Below are positions 8,766 through 16,800 of a DNA stretch of 64,000 nucleotides, piece by piece. Each line of letters begins with the position of its first letter. The first letter of the stretch is position 1. This DNA comes from DATJBF01 sp035515475. Lineage in GTDB: Bacteria > Verrucomicrobiota > Verrucomicrobiia > Palsa-1439. The notes under the pieces are model-generated. The model made no database searches and was not told where the DNA came from. It worked only from the letters and a program-made list of their open reading frames with translations. The stretch covers positions 18,028 to 82,027 of the forward strand of contig DATJBF010000035.1 in NCBI GenBank assembly GCA_035515475.1, read 5' to 3'. The position numbers were made by a program, and so were the translations under genes.

Positions 8766-10012
8766 TCGTCGCCCCGCGACACTTTTCCGCGCTCGCCCGC
8801 CGCAGCGCCGAGCCGCCGATCAGTTGGCTGATGAAGCTGGCGTTGGATCGGCCTGATCTCATTTCGCTCGCTGCCGGGTTCACCGACAACGGGACGCTGC
8901 CCGTCGAAGAGGTGCGGCAGATCACACGCGACATACTCCGCCGGCCCCAGACGGCCCGGCCGGCGCTGCAGTACGGTACATCCTTGGGACTGCCGCAGTT
9001 GCGCCACGAAATCTGGCGCCGCTGGCAACGACAAGATCAAATCGCCGGTCGTCGCTCGCCTGTCACCGCCAATGACGTGATTGTCACCAACGGCTCGCAA
9101 CAGTTGCTCTACCTCATCACGGAAGTGCTTTGCGATTCCGGCGACGTGGTGCTCGTCGAAGACCCGACGTATTTCGTCTACCTCGGCATCATCGAGGCCA
9201 TGGGCATCCGGGCCGTGGGTTTCGGGTCAACTTCGAGTCTCAAATCCAAGCTGGAAAGCCTGAAGCGTCGTCGGCTCCTTCCGCGGTTGAAGCTGCTGTA
9301 CCTGGTGACGTATTTCCAGAACCCGACTGGCCGCACCTGGTCGCTGGATGCCAAACGTGAGACGCTCGATATCGTGAAACGTTACGAGCGGGCGGCCGGA
9401 CACACTCTCTACATCGTCGAGGACGCCGCCTACCGCGACCTGCGCTTCGAGGGCCAAGACATCCCCTCGTTCAAGACGCTCGATCCCGGGAACGCGCGCG
9501 TCGGCTACACGAACACACTCACGAAGCCGTTTGCCACCGGAATCAAGATCGGGTACGGGATTCTGCCGCCGGCGCTGATGCGCGCCGTGCTTCACAGCAA
9601 GGGCAATCACGACTTCGGGTCGTCGAACTTTCTGCAGGCGGTTCTCGGTCGCGCCCTGGCCGGTGGCCTGTACGAGCGTCATCTGCCACGGATCGCCGCC
9701 GCCTACCGCCGCAAGCGCGACGTGATGGTGGCGCAGCTTTGCGCCAGCTTCCCCAACAGGGCACGCTACGAGAAGCCGCACGGGGGCCTGTACGTATGGG
9801 TCGAACTTGACTCGCGCGTGAAGACCGGCCTGAAGAGCAAATTGTTCCAGCGCGCTCTTGACGCCGGCGTGCTCTATGTCCCCGGCGAACTATGCTATTG
9901 TTCCGATCCCTCGCGCCCCATTCCGCAGAACGGCATCCGCCTCAGCTTCGGTGGACCGACCATCCAACAAATTCAAAAGGGCGTCCGCTTGCTGGCAGAC
10001 GCCCTCGAGTAA
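8762..10012 (+). CDS. PLP-dependent aminotransferase, class I/II fold
   Basis: A 416-residue fold-type I aminotransferase of the 2-aminoadipate/MocR-catalytic-domain type, without a GntR DNA-binding domain. Visible motifs: the PLP-lysine region TNTLTKPFATGIKIGYG with Lys255 as the likely Schiff-base residue, VEDPTYFVYLG, a YFQNPTGRTW substrate/cofactor segment, and a C-terminal GIRLSFGG carrying the carboxylate-binding Arg. These enzymes transaminate a range of amino acids (2-aminoadipate, branched-chain, aromatic), so the substrate cannot be told from sequence. The GTG start overlaps the stop of the preceding coiled-coil gene by four bases. It is convergent with rpmA, 20 bases away. Confidence 0.88.
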   Translation: MIVAPRHFSALARRSAEPPISWLMKLALDRPDLISLAAGFTDNGTLPVEEVRQITRDILRRPQTARPALQYGTSLGLPQLRHEIWRRWQRQDQIAGRRSPVTANDVIVTNGSQQLLYLITEVLCDSGDVVLVEDPTYFVYLGIIEAMGIRAVGFGSTSSLKSKLESLKRRRLLPRLKLLYLVTYFQNPTGRTWSLDAKRETLDIVKRYERAAGHTLYIVEDAAYRDLRFEGQDIPSFKTLDPGNARVGYTNTLTKPFATGIKIGYGILPPALMRAVLHSKGNHDFGSSNFLQAVLGRALAGGLYERHLPRIAAAYRRKRDVMVAQLCASFPNRARYEKPHGGLYVWVELDSRVKTGLKSKLFQRALDAGVLYVPGELCYCSDPSRPIPQNGIRLSFGGPTIQQIQKGVRLLADALE

Positions 10013-10032
10013 TTGGTCGCCGAAGGAGGTTG

Positions 10033-10296
10033 TCAGGACGCGCCGGGGACCGGCACAGAATCAACGTGGACGCGGCGCCCGTTTTTGTCGAACCGGACCT
10101 TACCCTCGGTCAGGGCGAAGAGGGTCCAGTCCCGGCCAGTGCCCACGTTGTTGCCGGCGACAAACCGGGCTCCCCGCTGGCGGATGATGATGCTGCCCGC
10201 GGTGACGACCGCGCCGCCGTACGCCTTGACGCCAAGACGTTTGCTGACGCTATCGCGTCCATTGCGCGAACTACCTTGTCCTTTTTTATGAGCCAT
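10033..10296 (-). CDS. rpmA: 50S ribosomal protein bL27
   Basis: An 87-residue ribosomal protein whose N-terminal tail reaches the peptidyl-transferase centre. It starts MAHKKGQGSSRNGRDS, the canonical bL27 start without the cleaved Firmicute-type extension, followed by GSIIIRQRG and the GRDWTLFAL segment. It lies 40 bases downstream of rplU on the same strand, the conserved rplU-rpmA order. The GTPase gene obgE, which often follows, is absent; the next gene is the convergent aminotransferase. Confidence 0.97.
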   Translation of the reverse strand: MAHKKGQGSSRNGRDSVSKRLGVKAYGGAVVTAGSIIIRQRGARFVAGNNVGTGRDWTLFALTEGKVRFDKNGRRVHVDSVPVPGAS

Positions 10297-10336
10297 GGTC
10301 GGAACCGGTTAGTGGTTGATGGTTGATGAATCCGCC

Positions 10337-10654
10337 CTAGTTTACGACGATTTCCTTAATTTTCAAAACCGTGTGGTGGGCGCGGACGCCACGCTTGCGG
10401 TGGTAGCCTTCGCGCCGCCGGAATTTAAAGGCGATGACCTTCTGACCCTTCTTGTCGGGTTCGACGACCTCGGCAGTCACGCGCGCCCCTGTGACGTTGG
10501 GTTTGCCCACGGTGATCTTCTCGCCGTCGGCCACCAGCAGGACGTCTTCCAGGGCCACCTCTTTGCCTTTTTCACCGTCGAGGAGTTCGACCTCCACGAC
10601 GTCGCCTGGACGAACGCGGTATTGTTTCGCGCCTGTTCGGATGACTGCGTACAT
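10337..10654 (-). CDS. rplU: 50S ribosomal protein bL21
   Basis: A 105-residue ribosomal protein that binds 23S rRNA. It begins MYAVIRTGAKQYRVRPGD, the hallmark of bL21, and ends with the basic KFRRREGYHRKRGVRAHHT region. The ATG at 10654 is preceded by a purine-rich stretch containing AAAGGAAC, a reasonable ribosome-binding site. It is the first gene of the rplU-rpmA pair. About 125 bases separate it from the upstream lipoprotein gene on the same strand, so it probably has its own promoter. Confidence 0.97.
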   Translation of the reverse strand: MYAVIRTGAKQYRVRPGDVVEVELLDGEKGKEVALEDVLLVADGEKITVGKPNVTGARVTAEVVEPDKKGQKVIAFKFRRREGYHRKRGVRAHHTVLKIKEIVVN

Positions 10655-10779
10655 AAGTTCTTCGTTCCTTTCAGGAAGGGCCGCAAAAAATAGCGGAACC
10701 CGTGGCCGTCGTCAACGCTTATCTTGCGCCCCGGATCCCCCCGCTTTTCCGCCTTCCTTGGTGACGGGTGAGGCGGTGG

Positions 10780-11460
10780 CTATTGCGTTCCCGTGTCGTC
10801 GGATTGCAGTTGTTCGATGGAGTCTTGGACCGCGTCCCGAATTTCTTCATCGGGGTCATTCGCCAGTCCCTGCAATATTTGGATCGCGCGCTTGTCTTCC
10901 GTATCCCCGAGGCCGTCGATGGCCTCGAGACGCACGTCCTTTGGCTGGTCGGGGCGGATGGCAGTCGTGAGGATGCTCAGTTTCTTGTCGTTCTCGCCGT
11001 CGATGTCCGACAACGAACTCACCAACTCAACCTTGAGATCGGGGTCTGTCTCGTTGAGGAACAGGCGGCTCACCGCGTCGATCGTATCCGGCGATTCGAC
11101 CGAACTGAGGTTGTAAATGATCACGACGCGCTTCTGGAAATCGGGCGTGTTGTAGTAGTCGCGCTCCAGTTGCTTTACCTCCGCCGCGAGCTGCGCCGGG
11201 GATTCCTCTTGGGCCGACGGGGGAGCGACCGGCGCAGGCGCAGCCGGCTTTGCCGGCGCTGCGGGCTTGGCCTCGACCGGCGGCGTCGGCGGGGTCAGCG
11301 GCGGGGGTGTCGGGACTTCCGATTTTCTCGTCGTTGATTCCGGTGGCGGCGGCGGTGGCGGTGGCGCCGGTATTGTCTCTGGTTCCTTGTTCGAGCAGCC
11401 TGCGGCGATCAGCATCGTCGAGGCCAGCCCGATTGCGAACAAGAGTTTGAGGCGTTGCAT
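10780..11460 (-). CDS. HEAT-repeat lipoprotein
   Basis: A 226-residue predicted lipoprotein. The ATG at 11460 begins MQRLKLLFAIGLASTMLIAAGC, a clear signal peptide with lipobox IAAGC (lipidated Cys22). Pro/Ala-rich linkers follow (about residues 30-85), then roughly 120 residues of alpha-helical HEAT-like repeats such as DVRLEAIDGLGDTEDKRAIQ and DEEIRDAVQDSIEQL. A longer reading frame reaches 11550, but the lipoprotein signal and the AAAGGGAA ribosome-binding site before 11460 decide the start. HEAT repeats usually mediate protein contacts; the partner is unknown. The family (a PBS/HEAT-repeat envelope protein) is inferred from the repeat pattern. Confidence 0.82.
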   Translation of the reverse strand: MQRLKLLFAIGLASTMLIAAGCSNKEPETIPAPPPPPPPPESTTRKSEVPTPPPLTPPTPPVEAKPAAPAKPAAPAPVAPPSAQEESPAQLAAEVKQLERDYYNTPDFQKRVVIIYNLSSVESPDTIDAVSRLFLNETDPDLKVELVSSLSDIDGENDKKLSILTTAIRPDQPKDVRLEAIDGLGDTEDKRAIQILQGLANDPDEEIRDAVQDSIEQLQSDDTGTQ

Positions 11461-11563
11461 ATTTCGATTCCCTTTCAATTCTCGGGGGCCAGCATACCTG
11501 TGCGGCCAAGCGTCGTCCAGTCCATGTTTGCCGCTGCGGGTCCGACGCAATTGCGACGTCCTC

Positions 11564-12337
11564 TCACAACCACTCCAGGAGTTGGCCGAGGTTGTGGATC
11601 GTCAGATCGGGGGCGGACGACGATGGGTGGCCCCGCTCGGGCGCGTAGAGCACCGTGCGGAAGCCGAGTTGCCGGGCCGGGGCGACGTCGTGAATCGGCG
11701 AGTCGCCCACGAACACGCAGTCGTCGGGCATGATGTTGTCTCGGGTCAACGCCGCGACGGCGCGGCGGAAGGGAATCAGGTCGGGTTTCGCGACGCCGAG
11801 TTCGAACGAGAAAACGACGAGGCGCGGGTCAAAGACGGATTCATAGGTGCGGATCGCGCCGGCGCTTGCATCGCGCAGCAGTTCCGAGAGCTCGATGGGT
11901 GTGTAGAACTGCGCGTTGGAGATGATCCCCTGACGCAGGCCGCGCTGCTTGAGCGCCGTCAACACTTCAAACGCGCGGGGTTGAAACTGTTTCGGATTTG
12001 CCTGCCGTTCGAAGAACAGGGCGACCTCGCGGGCGAAGTTGATCGTAGACGGCCGCTCGAGCGCGCACTCCTCGAGCAGCTTGAACCAGATCTCGTCGAT
12101 CCGCACCTCGGGATGCGGTACCCCTGCGGCAATCCCCGCTTTGTGCGCGGCTCGAATCCCGCCCAGAAAAAGTTCATGCAAGCGGCCGGGGGTAATGCCG
12201 AGGCCAAAATTCTTCACGGTACGTTCGAATACCGGACGCAATTCCGCCTCGCGTCTGATGAGCGAATCGAGATCGCCCCGCTCAGCGGCGACCAGGGTGC
12301 CGTATACGTCCCAGAAGATGGCCTTCGTATCGCTCAT
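11564..12337 (-). CDS. HAD-superfamily hydrolase
   Basis: A 257-residue haloacid-dehalogenase-type hydrolase. Motif I is FWDVYGTLV with the nucleophile Asp in WDVYGT, motif II is the IISNAQF Ser region, motif III is a Lys in GVAKPD, and motif IV is VGDSPIHDVAPARQLG with the Mg-binding acid. A helical cap sits between motifs I and II (about residues 15-115), which is the C1-cap layout of phosphoglycolate phosphatase-like and REG-2-like members. The substrate is probably a small phosphorylated metabolite and cannot be specified. The ATG at 12337 is used. It is a monocistronic-looking gene between the lipoprotein and the Lrp-like regulator. Confidence 0.88.
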   Translation of the reverse strand: MSDTKAIFWDVYGTLVAAERGDLDSLIRREAELRPVFERTVKNFGLGITPGRLHELFLGGIRAAHKAGIAAGVPHPEVRIDEIWFKLLEECALERPSTINFAREVALFFERQANPKQFQPRAFEVLTALKQRGLRQGIISNAQFYTPIELSELLRDASAGAIRTYESVFDPRLVVFSFELGVAKPDLIPFRRAVAALTRDNIMPDDCVFVGDSPIHDVAPARQLGFRTVLYAPERGHPSSSAPDLTIHNLGQLLEWL

Positions 12338-12571
12338 GAAACACCGCGCTCGTTCTCGAAATCAAGTTGCCTTGCGGCCCGACAATGCGCGCCCATCTTA
12401 CAATTGGACGCCGTGAGGGCGAAGCACTTTGTATGGGGGCAGGTGGTTCTCATCGGAGCGGCGCGGTCACGGTGTTTTCACGAGTGGGCTCGCCTCGCGT
12501 GATGGCGGAGACGAGACGACTGTGAATCGGTTGACCAACGGCCGGCATGCTCGTTCGGTCGCCGGGGGCGT

Positions 12572-13147
12572 CTATCCCACAAACACCGCATCATCCGTCC
12601 AGCCCGGGCGCAACACACCTTTTTCCATGTTCACCGACGGCAAGTAATTGTGAAAGATGCGGATCGGGCCGAGCAAACGCAGTGTGGAGACTTCTTCAAT
12701 CGAGTCCGGTCCGTGGTTCTTGCGGAGCGACGGTACGATCTTGCCCTGCACACTATCGAGAATGTCGGCCTCGTCTTTCCCTTCGATGATCATGACCAAC
12801 GCCACGCGTCCGTCCATCTCGGCAATGTGGGATTCATAAATCAGGTCGGTGAACACCGAGCGCACGTTGGGCTCGCTCTTGATTTCGTCGACGATTTGTT
12901 TCACGGTGATCCCGATGCGGAATTTGATGATGTAGAGATGCCGGGCGTTGAACGTGCCCGTGCCCGTCTCCTGCATGTCGATGGCCGCAAAGTAGCTGAG
13001 CAAACCTTCGTTTTCCAGGCGGTGCCGCTTGCGTCGCACCGTCGGCGTGGGCACGCCGGTGGTCTTGCTGATGCGGTTGTCGCTTTGTCGCGGGTCGCGG
13101 ATGAGAGATTTGAGGATTGCTCGTTCCTGTTCGTCCAAGGTGCGCAT
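12572..13147 (-). CDS. Lrp/AsnC-family transcriptional regulator
   Basis: A 191-residue amino-acid-responsive regulator. The N-terminal HTH covers about residues 1-55 (MRTLDEQERAILKSLIRD, with the recognition region TTGVPTPTVRRKRHRLENEG). A C-terminal RAM/AsnC ligand-binding domain follows, with the repeating beta pattern YIIKFRIG, VRSVFTDL and VALVMIIEGKDE. It is somewhat longer than the usual 150-165 residues because of a C-terminal tail. The ATG at 13147 has GGAG seven bases upstream and is preferred over an upstream TTG. It is divergent from the ACT-domain/gltBD operon, the classic position for a local regulator of glutamate synthase, and two related palindromes lie between them. Control of gltBD is inferred from position only. 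Confidence 0.9.
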   Translation of the reverse strand: MRTLDEQERAILKSLIRDPRQSDNRISKTTGVPTPTVRRKRHRLENEGLLSYFAAIDMQETGTGTFNARHLYIIKFRIGITVKQIVDEIKSEPNVRSVFTDLIYESHIAEMDGRVALVMIIEGKDEADILDSVQGKIVPSLRKNHGPDSIEEVSTLRLLGPIRIFHNYLPSVNMEKGVLRPGWTDDAVFVG

Positions 13148-13226
13148 GACAGACTCCGAAGGTTCGTGGTTCAAAAAAACGGAAAAATTAGCTTGTTTTC
13201 GCTCGAAACTTCGCTATTTTTCGAAC

Positions 13227-13263
13227 TGAATTCAACATAAAAGTGACGTTTGTGAATAATTCA
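13227..13263. promoter_or_regulatory. Pair of TGAAT-type palindromes, candidate Lrp-like operators
   Basis: The AT-rich divergent region holds TGAATTCA at 13227-13234 and TGAATAATTCA at 13253-13263, both perfect palindromes with the same half-site, centred about 27-28 bases apart. Lrp-family octamers bind arrays of short AT-centred palindromes, so these are plausible operators for the adjacent regulator. This is a sequence observation; binding is inferred. Confidence 0.4.
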
Positions 13264-13344
13264 GTGCAGTACGGGTGGTGTGTCCGCATCACTTTGCACC
13301 GAAATTCGCGGGGCATGAGGTGTACCGATCGCCGGCCATTCAAA

Positions 13345-13373
13345 TTGAGCGGATGGACGGCAGCGTGTATTCT
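13345..13373 (+). promoter_or_regulatory. Candidate promoter for the ACT-gltB-gltD operon
   Basis: TTGAGC at 13345-13350 and TATTCT at 13368-13373 are separated by exactly 17 bases and lie about 40 bases upstream of the ACT-domain ATG at 13413. Each box matches the sigma-70 consensus at four of six positions. Confidence 0.45.
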
Positions 13374-13412
13374 CGCGCCTGCCACAAGCGGCAAAGTCAC
13401 GGAGATCGGTCT

Positions 13413-13808
13413 ATGAAAACCGTCAAACAACTCGCCTTGTTTCTGGAGAACAAACCCGGCACGCTTTCGAAAGTCTGCAAGGCGCTCGCCGCGGCAAGGA
13501 TCAACATCAACGCGATTTCGGTGTCCGACGCGGTAGACCATGCCGTTGTGCGGATGGTTGTCAGCGACCCGCAGAAGGCGCTGCACTTGCTCGGCGAGCA
13601 CGGCGTTCTGGTGGTGGAGCGGGACGTATTGATGTTGGAAGGCCACAACAAACCCGGCGAACTCGCGCGGATCGCCGCGAAGCTGGCGCACCACAAGATT
13701 AACATCGAGTATGCGTACAGCGCCACGCCGTCGAACGCCACCACCGGCGCCATGATCCTGCGCGTCGACAACCCGCAGAAGGCGATGCGGGTTTTGAAAG
13801 GGCGCTGA
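13413..13808 (+). CDS. Tandem ACT-domain amino-acid-binding protein
   Basis: A 131-residue protein made of two ACT domains and nothing else (about residues 1-70 and 71-131). The pattern is KQLALFLENKPGTLSKVCKAL, then LMLEGHNKPGELARIAAKLA, each with the N-K-P-G ligand loop. Stand-alone tandem ACT proteins bind amino acids and act as allosteric sensors or regulatory subunits. Here the protein is the first gene of an operon with glutamate synthase (26 bases to gltB), suggesting it senses an amino acid linked to nitrogen status. The ATG at 13413 follows GGAGATCGGTCT; a longer frame to 13275 lacks conserved sequence. Confidence 0.85.
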   Translation: MKTVKQLALFLENKPGTLSKVCKALAAARININAISVSDAVDHAVVRMVVSDPQKALHLLGEHGVLVVERDVLMLEGHNKPGELARIAAKLAHHKINIEYAYSATPSNATTGAMILRVDNPQKAMRVLKGR

Positions 13809-13834
13809 AGACCGGAGGACGCACGAGCAGACTG

Positions 13835-16800
13835 ATGGGAAACGTTCATCGCTTTACACCTTACGGCTGGCCGAAGAAGCAGGGACTGTACAATCCGCAG
13901 TTCGAACATGATTCCTGCGGGGTGGGCTTCGTCGTCAACATCAAGGGCAACAAGTCGCACGACGTCGTGCGGCAGGCGCTCACGGTGTTGATGAACCTGC
14001 GTCACCGCGGTGCCTGCGGGTGCGAGGCGAACACGGGTGACGGTGCCGGCATCCTGATTCAGAAGCCACACGCCTTCCTGAAGCGGGGCTGCGCCGCGCA
14101 GGGCATCCAACTCCCTGAGCCGGAGGAATACGGCGTGGGCATGGTTTATCTGCCGATCGACCCCGTCGAGCGGTACAAGTGCGAGAAACTTTTCGAGGAG
14201 ATTGTCGTCAACGAAGGGCATCGGTTGCTCGGGTGGCGCTCGGTGCCGACCAATCACAGTCGGCTGGGATTCACGGCGCTGCGTTCGGAGCCGCAGGTGC
14301 GCCAGGTGTTTATTGCCCGGGACCCGAAGCTGAAGGACGACATGGCGTTTGAGCGCAAGCTCTACGTGGTGCGCAAGCTGGCAGAGCGCGGGATCCGTTA
14401 TGCCGGGATCAAGGGTGGCAACCAGTTCTACATCGCCAGTCTGTCGCACAAGACCATCGTTTACAAGGGCATGCTGATGGCCGAGCAGCTCGTGCCGTTT
14501 TACCCCGATCTCGAGAATCCGTTGATGGAAAGCGCGCTGGCCCTGGTGCACTCGCGGTTCAGCACCAATACCTTTCCGAGTTGGGACCGGGCCCATCCGT
14601 ATCGTTACATCGCCCACAACGGCGAGATCAACACGCTGCGCGGCAACATCAACTGGATGCACGCCCGCGAATCTCTGTTGCAGTCCGGCCTGTTCGGTGA
14701 CGACATCAAGAAGCTACTGCCCATCATCAACGAGGACGGCAGTGACTCAGCGATGTTTGACAACTGTCTGGAGTTTCTTGTGCTCGGCGGCCGGTCGCTG
14801 CCGCACGCCGTGATGATGATGATTCCCGAGCCGTGGTCGGGTCATGAGAGCATGAGCGACGAAAAGAAAGCGTTCTACGAATATCACGGTTGCCTGATGG
14901 AACCGTGGGACGGGCCCGCCTCGATCGCGTTCACCGACGGGGTGAAGATTGGCGCGGTGCTCGACCGCAACGGTCTGCGGCCCTCGCGCTACTACGTCAC
15001 CAAGGACGACCAGGTCATCATGGCTTCGGAGGTCGGCGTGCTGGATGTCGCGCCGGACCGGGTCCTGCAAAAGGGCCGCCTGCAACCCGGCCGGATGTTC
15101 CTGGTCGACACCGAGTTGGGCTGCATTGTGGGCGACGATGAACTCAAGCACCAGATCGCCACCGAGCAGCCGTACCGCCTATGGTTGAAAGAGAATCTGG
15201 TCGACCTTGAGGACCTGCCCGAACCGCCACACGTGCACGAGCCCGACCACGCGACCGTGCTGCTACGCCAACAAGCGTTTGGCTATACCTTTGAAGATCT
15301 GCGCATCCTGCTCACGCCGATGGCGCGCGACGCCGTTCAACCTCTCGGGTCCATGGGAACGGATACGCCCCTGGCGGTACTGTCGAGCCGGCCGCAATTG
15401 CTGTACAACTATTTCAAGCAGCTTTTTGCCCAGGTCACGAACCCGCCCATCGACTGCATCCGCGAAGAAATCATCACCTCGACCTATACCACCGTCGGTC
15501 CCGAGGGCAACCTGCTCCATCCGGGCGCCGAGAACTGTCATCAGATCCGGTTGAAAGGTCCGGTCCTGAGCAACGAAGAATTCGAGCGTTTGCGCCACAT
15601 CCGGGCGCCCGGTTTCAAGTCCATTACTCTCCCGATCCTGTTCAAGGTCGACGAAGGCGGACCCGGGCTGGAGAAAGCGCTCGACAAGCTTTTCAAGGGA
15701 GCGAGCAAGGCCATCAAGGACGGCTGCAACATTCTCATTTTGTCCGACCGGGGCGTCAACGCGGATCTGGCGGCGATCCCGGCGTTGCTGGCCGTCTCGG
15801 GCGTCCACCACCACCTCATCCGCAAAGGAACGCGCACGCGCGTCGCCCTCGTCCTGGAATCGGGCGAGCCGCGCGAGGTGCATCATTTCGCGGTGCTGAT
15901 CGGCTACGGCGCAGGCGCGATCAATCCGTATCTGGCGTTTGAGACGCTCGATGACATGATTCGTCAGGGGATTCTCAAGGACATCGACCATAAGAAGGCC
16001 GTCAAGAACTACCTCAAGGCCGTCACCAAGAGCGTCGTCAAGACGATGGCCAAGATGGGGATTTCCACCGTTGCCAGCTACTGTGGCGCGCAAATTTTCG
16101 AAGCCATCGGCCTCAACCATTCTGTCATCGATAAGTATTTCACCGGGACCGCCTCTCAGATTGAAGGCATCGGCATCGATGTCATTGCGGAGGAGGTCCG
16201 GCAACGCCACCGGCACGCGTTCCCGGTCCGCTCTGTCAACGGCGCCACGCTCGACCCCGGCGGCCAGTATCAATGGCGAAGCGACGGGGAATACCACCTG
16301 TTCAATCCCGAGACGGTACACAAACTTCAGCTGTCCACGCGAACGAACGACTACCGGGTCTTCCAAGAGTACTCGGAATTGGTCGACAACCAATCCCAGA
16401 GCCTCTGTACGTTGCGCGGTCTCTTCGAGTTCAAATTCGCGTCGCGTCCCATTTCGATCGAGGAAGTCGAGCCGGTCGAATCCATCGTGAAACGGTTCAA
16501 GACGGGCGCGATGAGCTATGGCTCGATCAGCCAGGAGGCCCACGAAGCTCTCGCCGTGGCGATGAATCGTCTCGGCGGCAAATCGAATACCGGCGAGGGG
16601 GGCGAAGACCCGGCGCGCTACGGCCCGTTGCCCAACGGCGACAGCAAGAACTCCGCGATCAAGCAAGTGGCCAGCGGCCGGTTTGGCGTGACGAGTCAGT
16701 ATCTCACGCAGGCGAAGGAATTGCAGATCAAGATGGCTCAGGGCGCGAAGCCGGGCGAAGGCGGGGAGCTCCCCGGGGCAAAAGTCTACCCGTGGATTGC

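Noticed and set aside
13275..13412. Upstream extension of the ACT-domain protein
   Set aside because: It runs through the candidate promoter, is not ACT-like, and the ATG at 13413 has its own ribosome-binding site.
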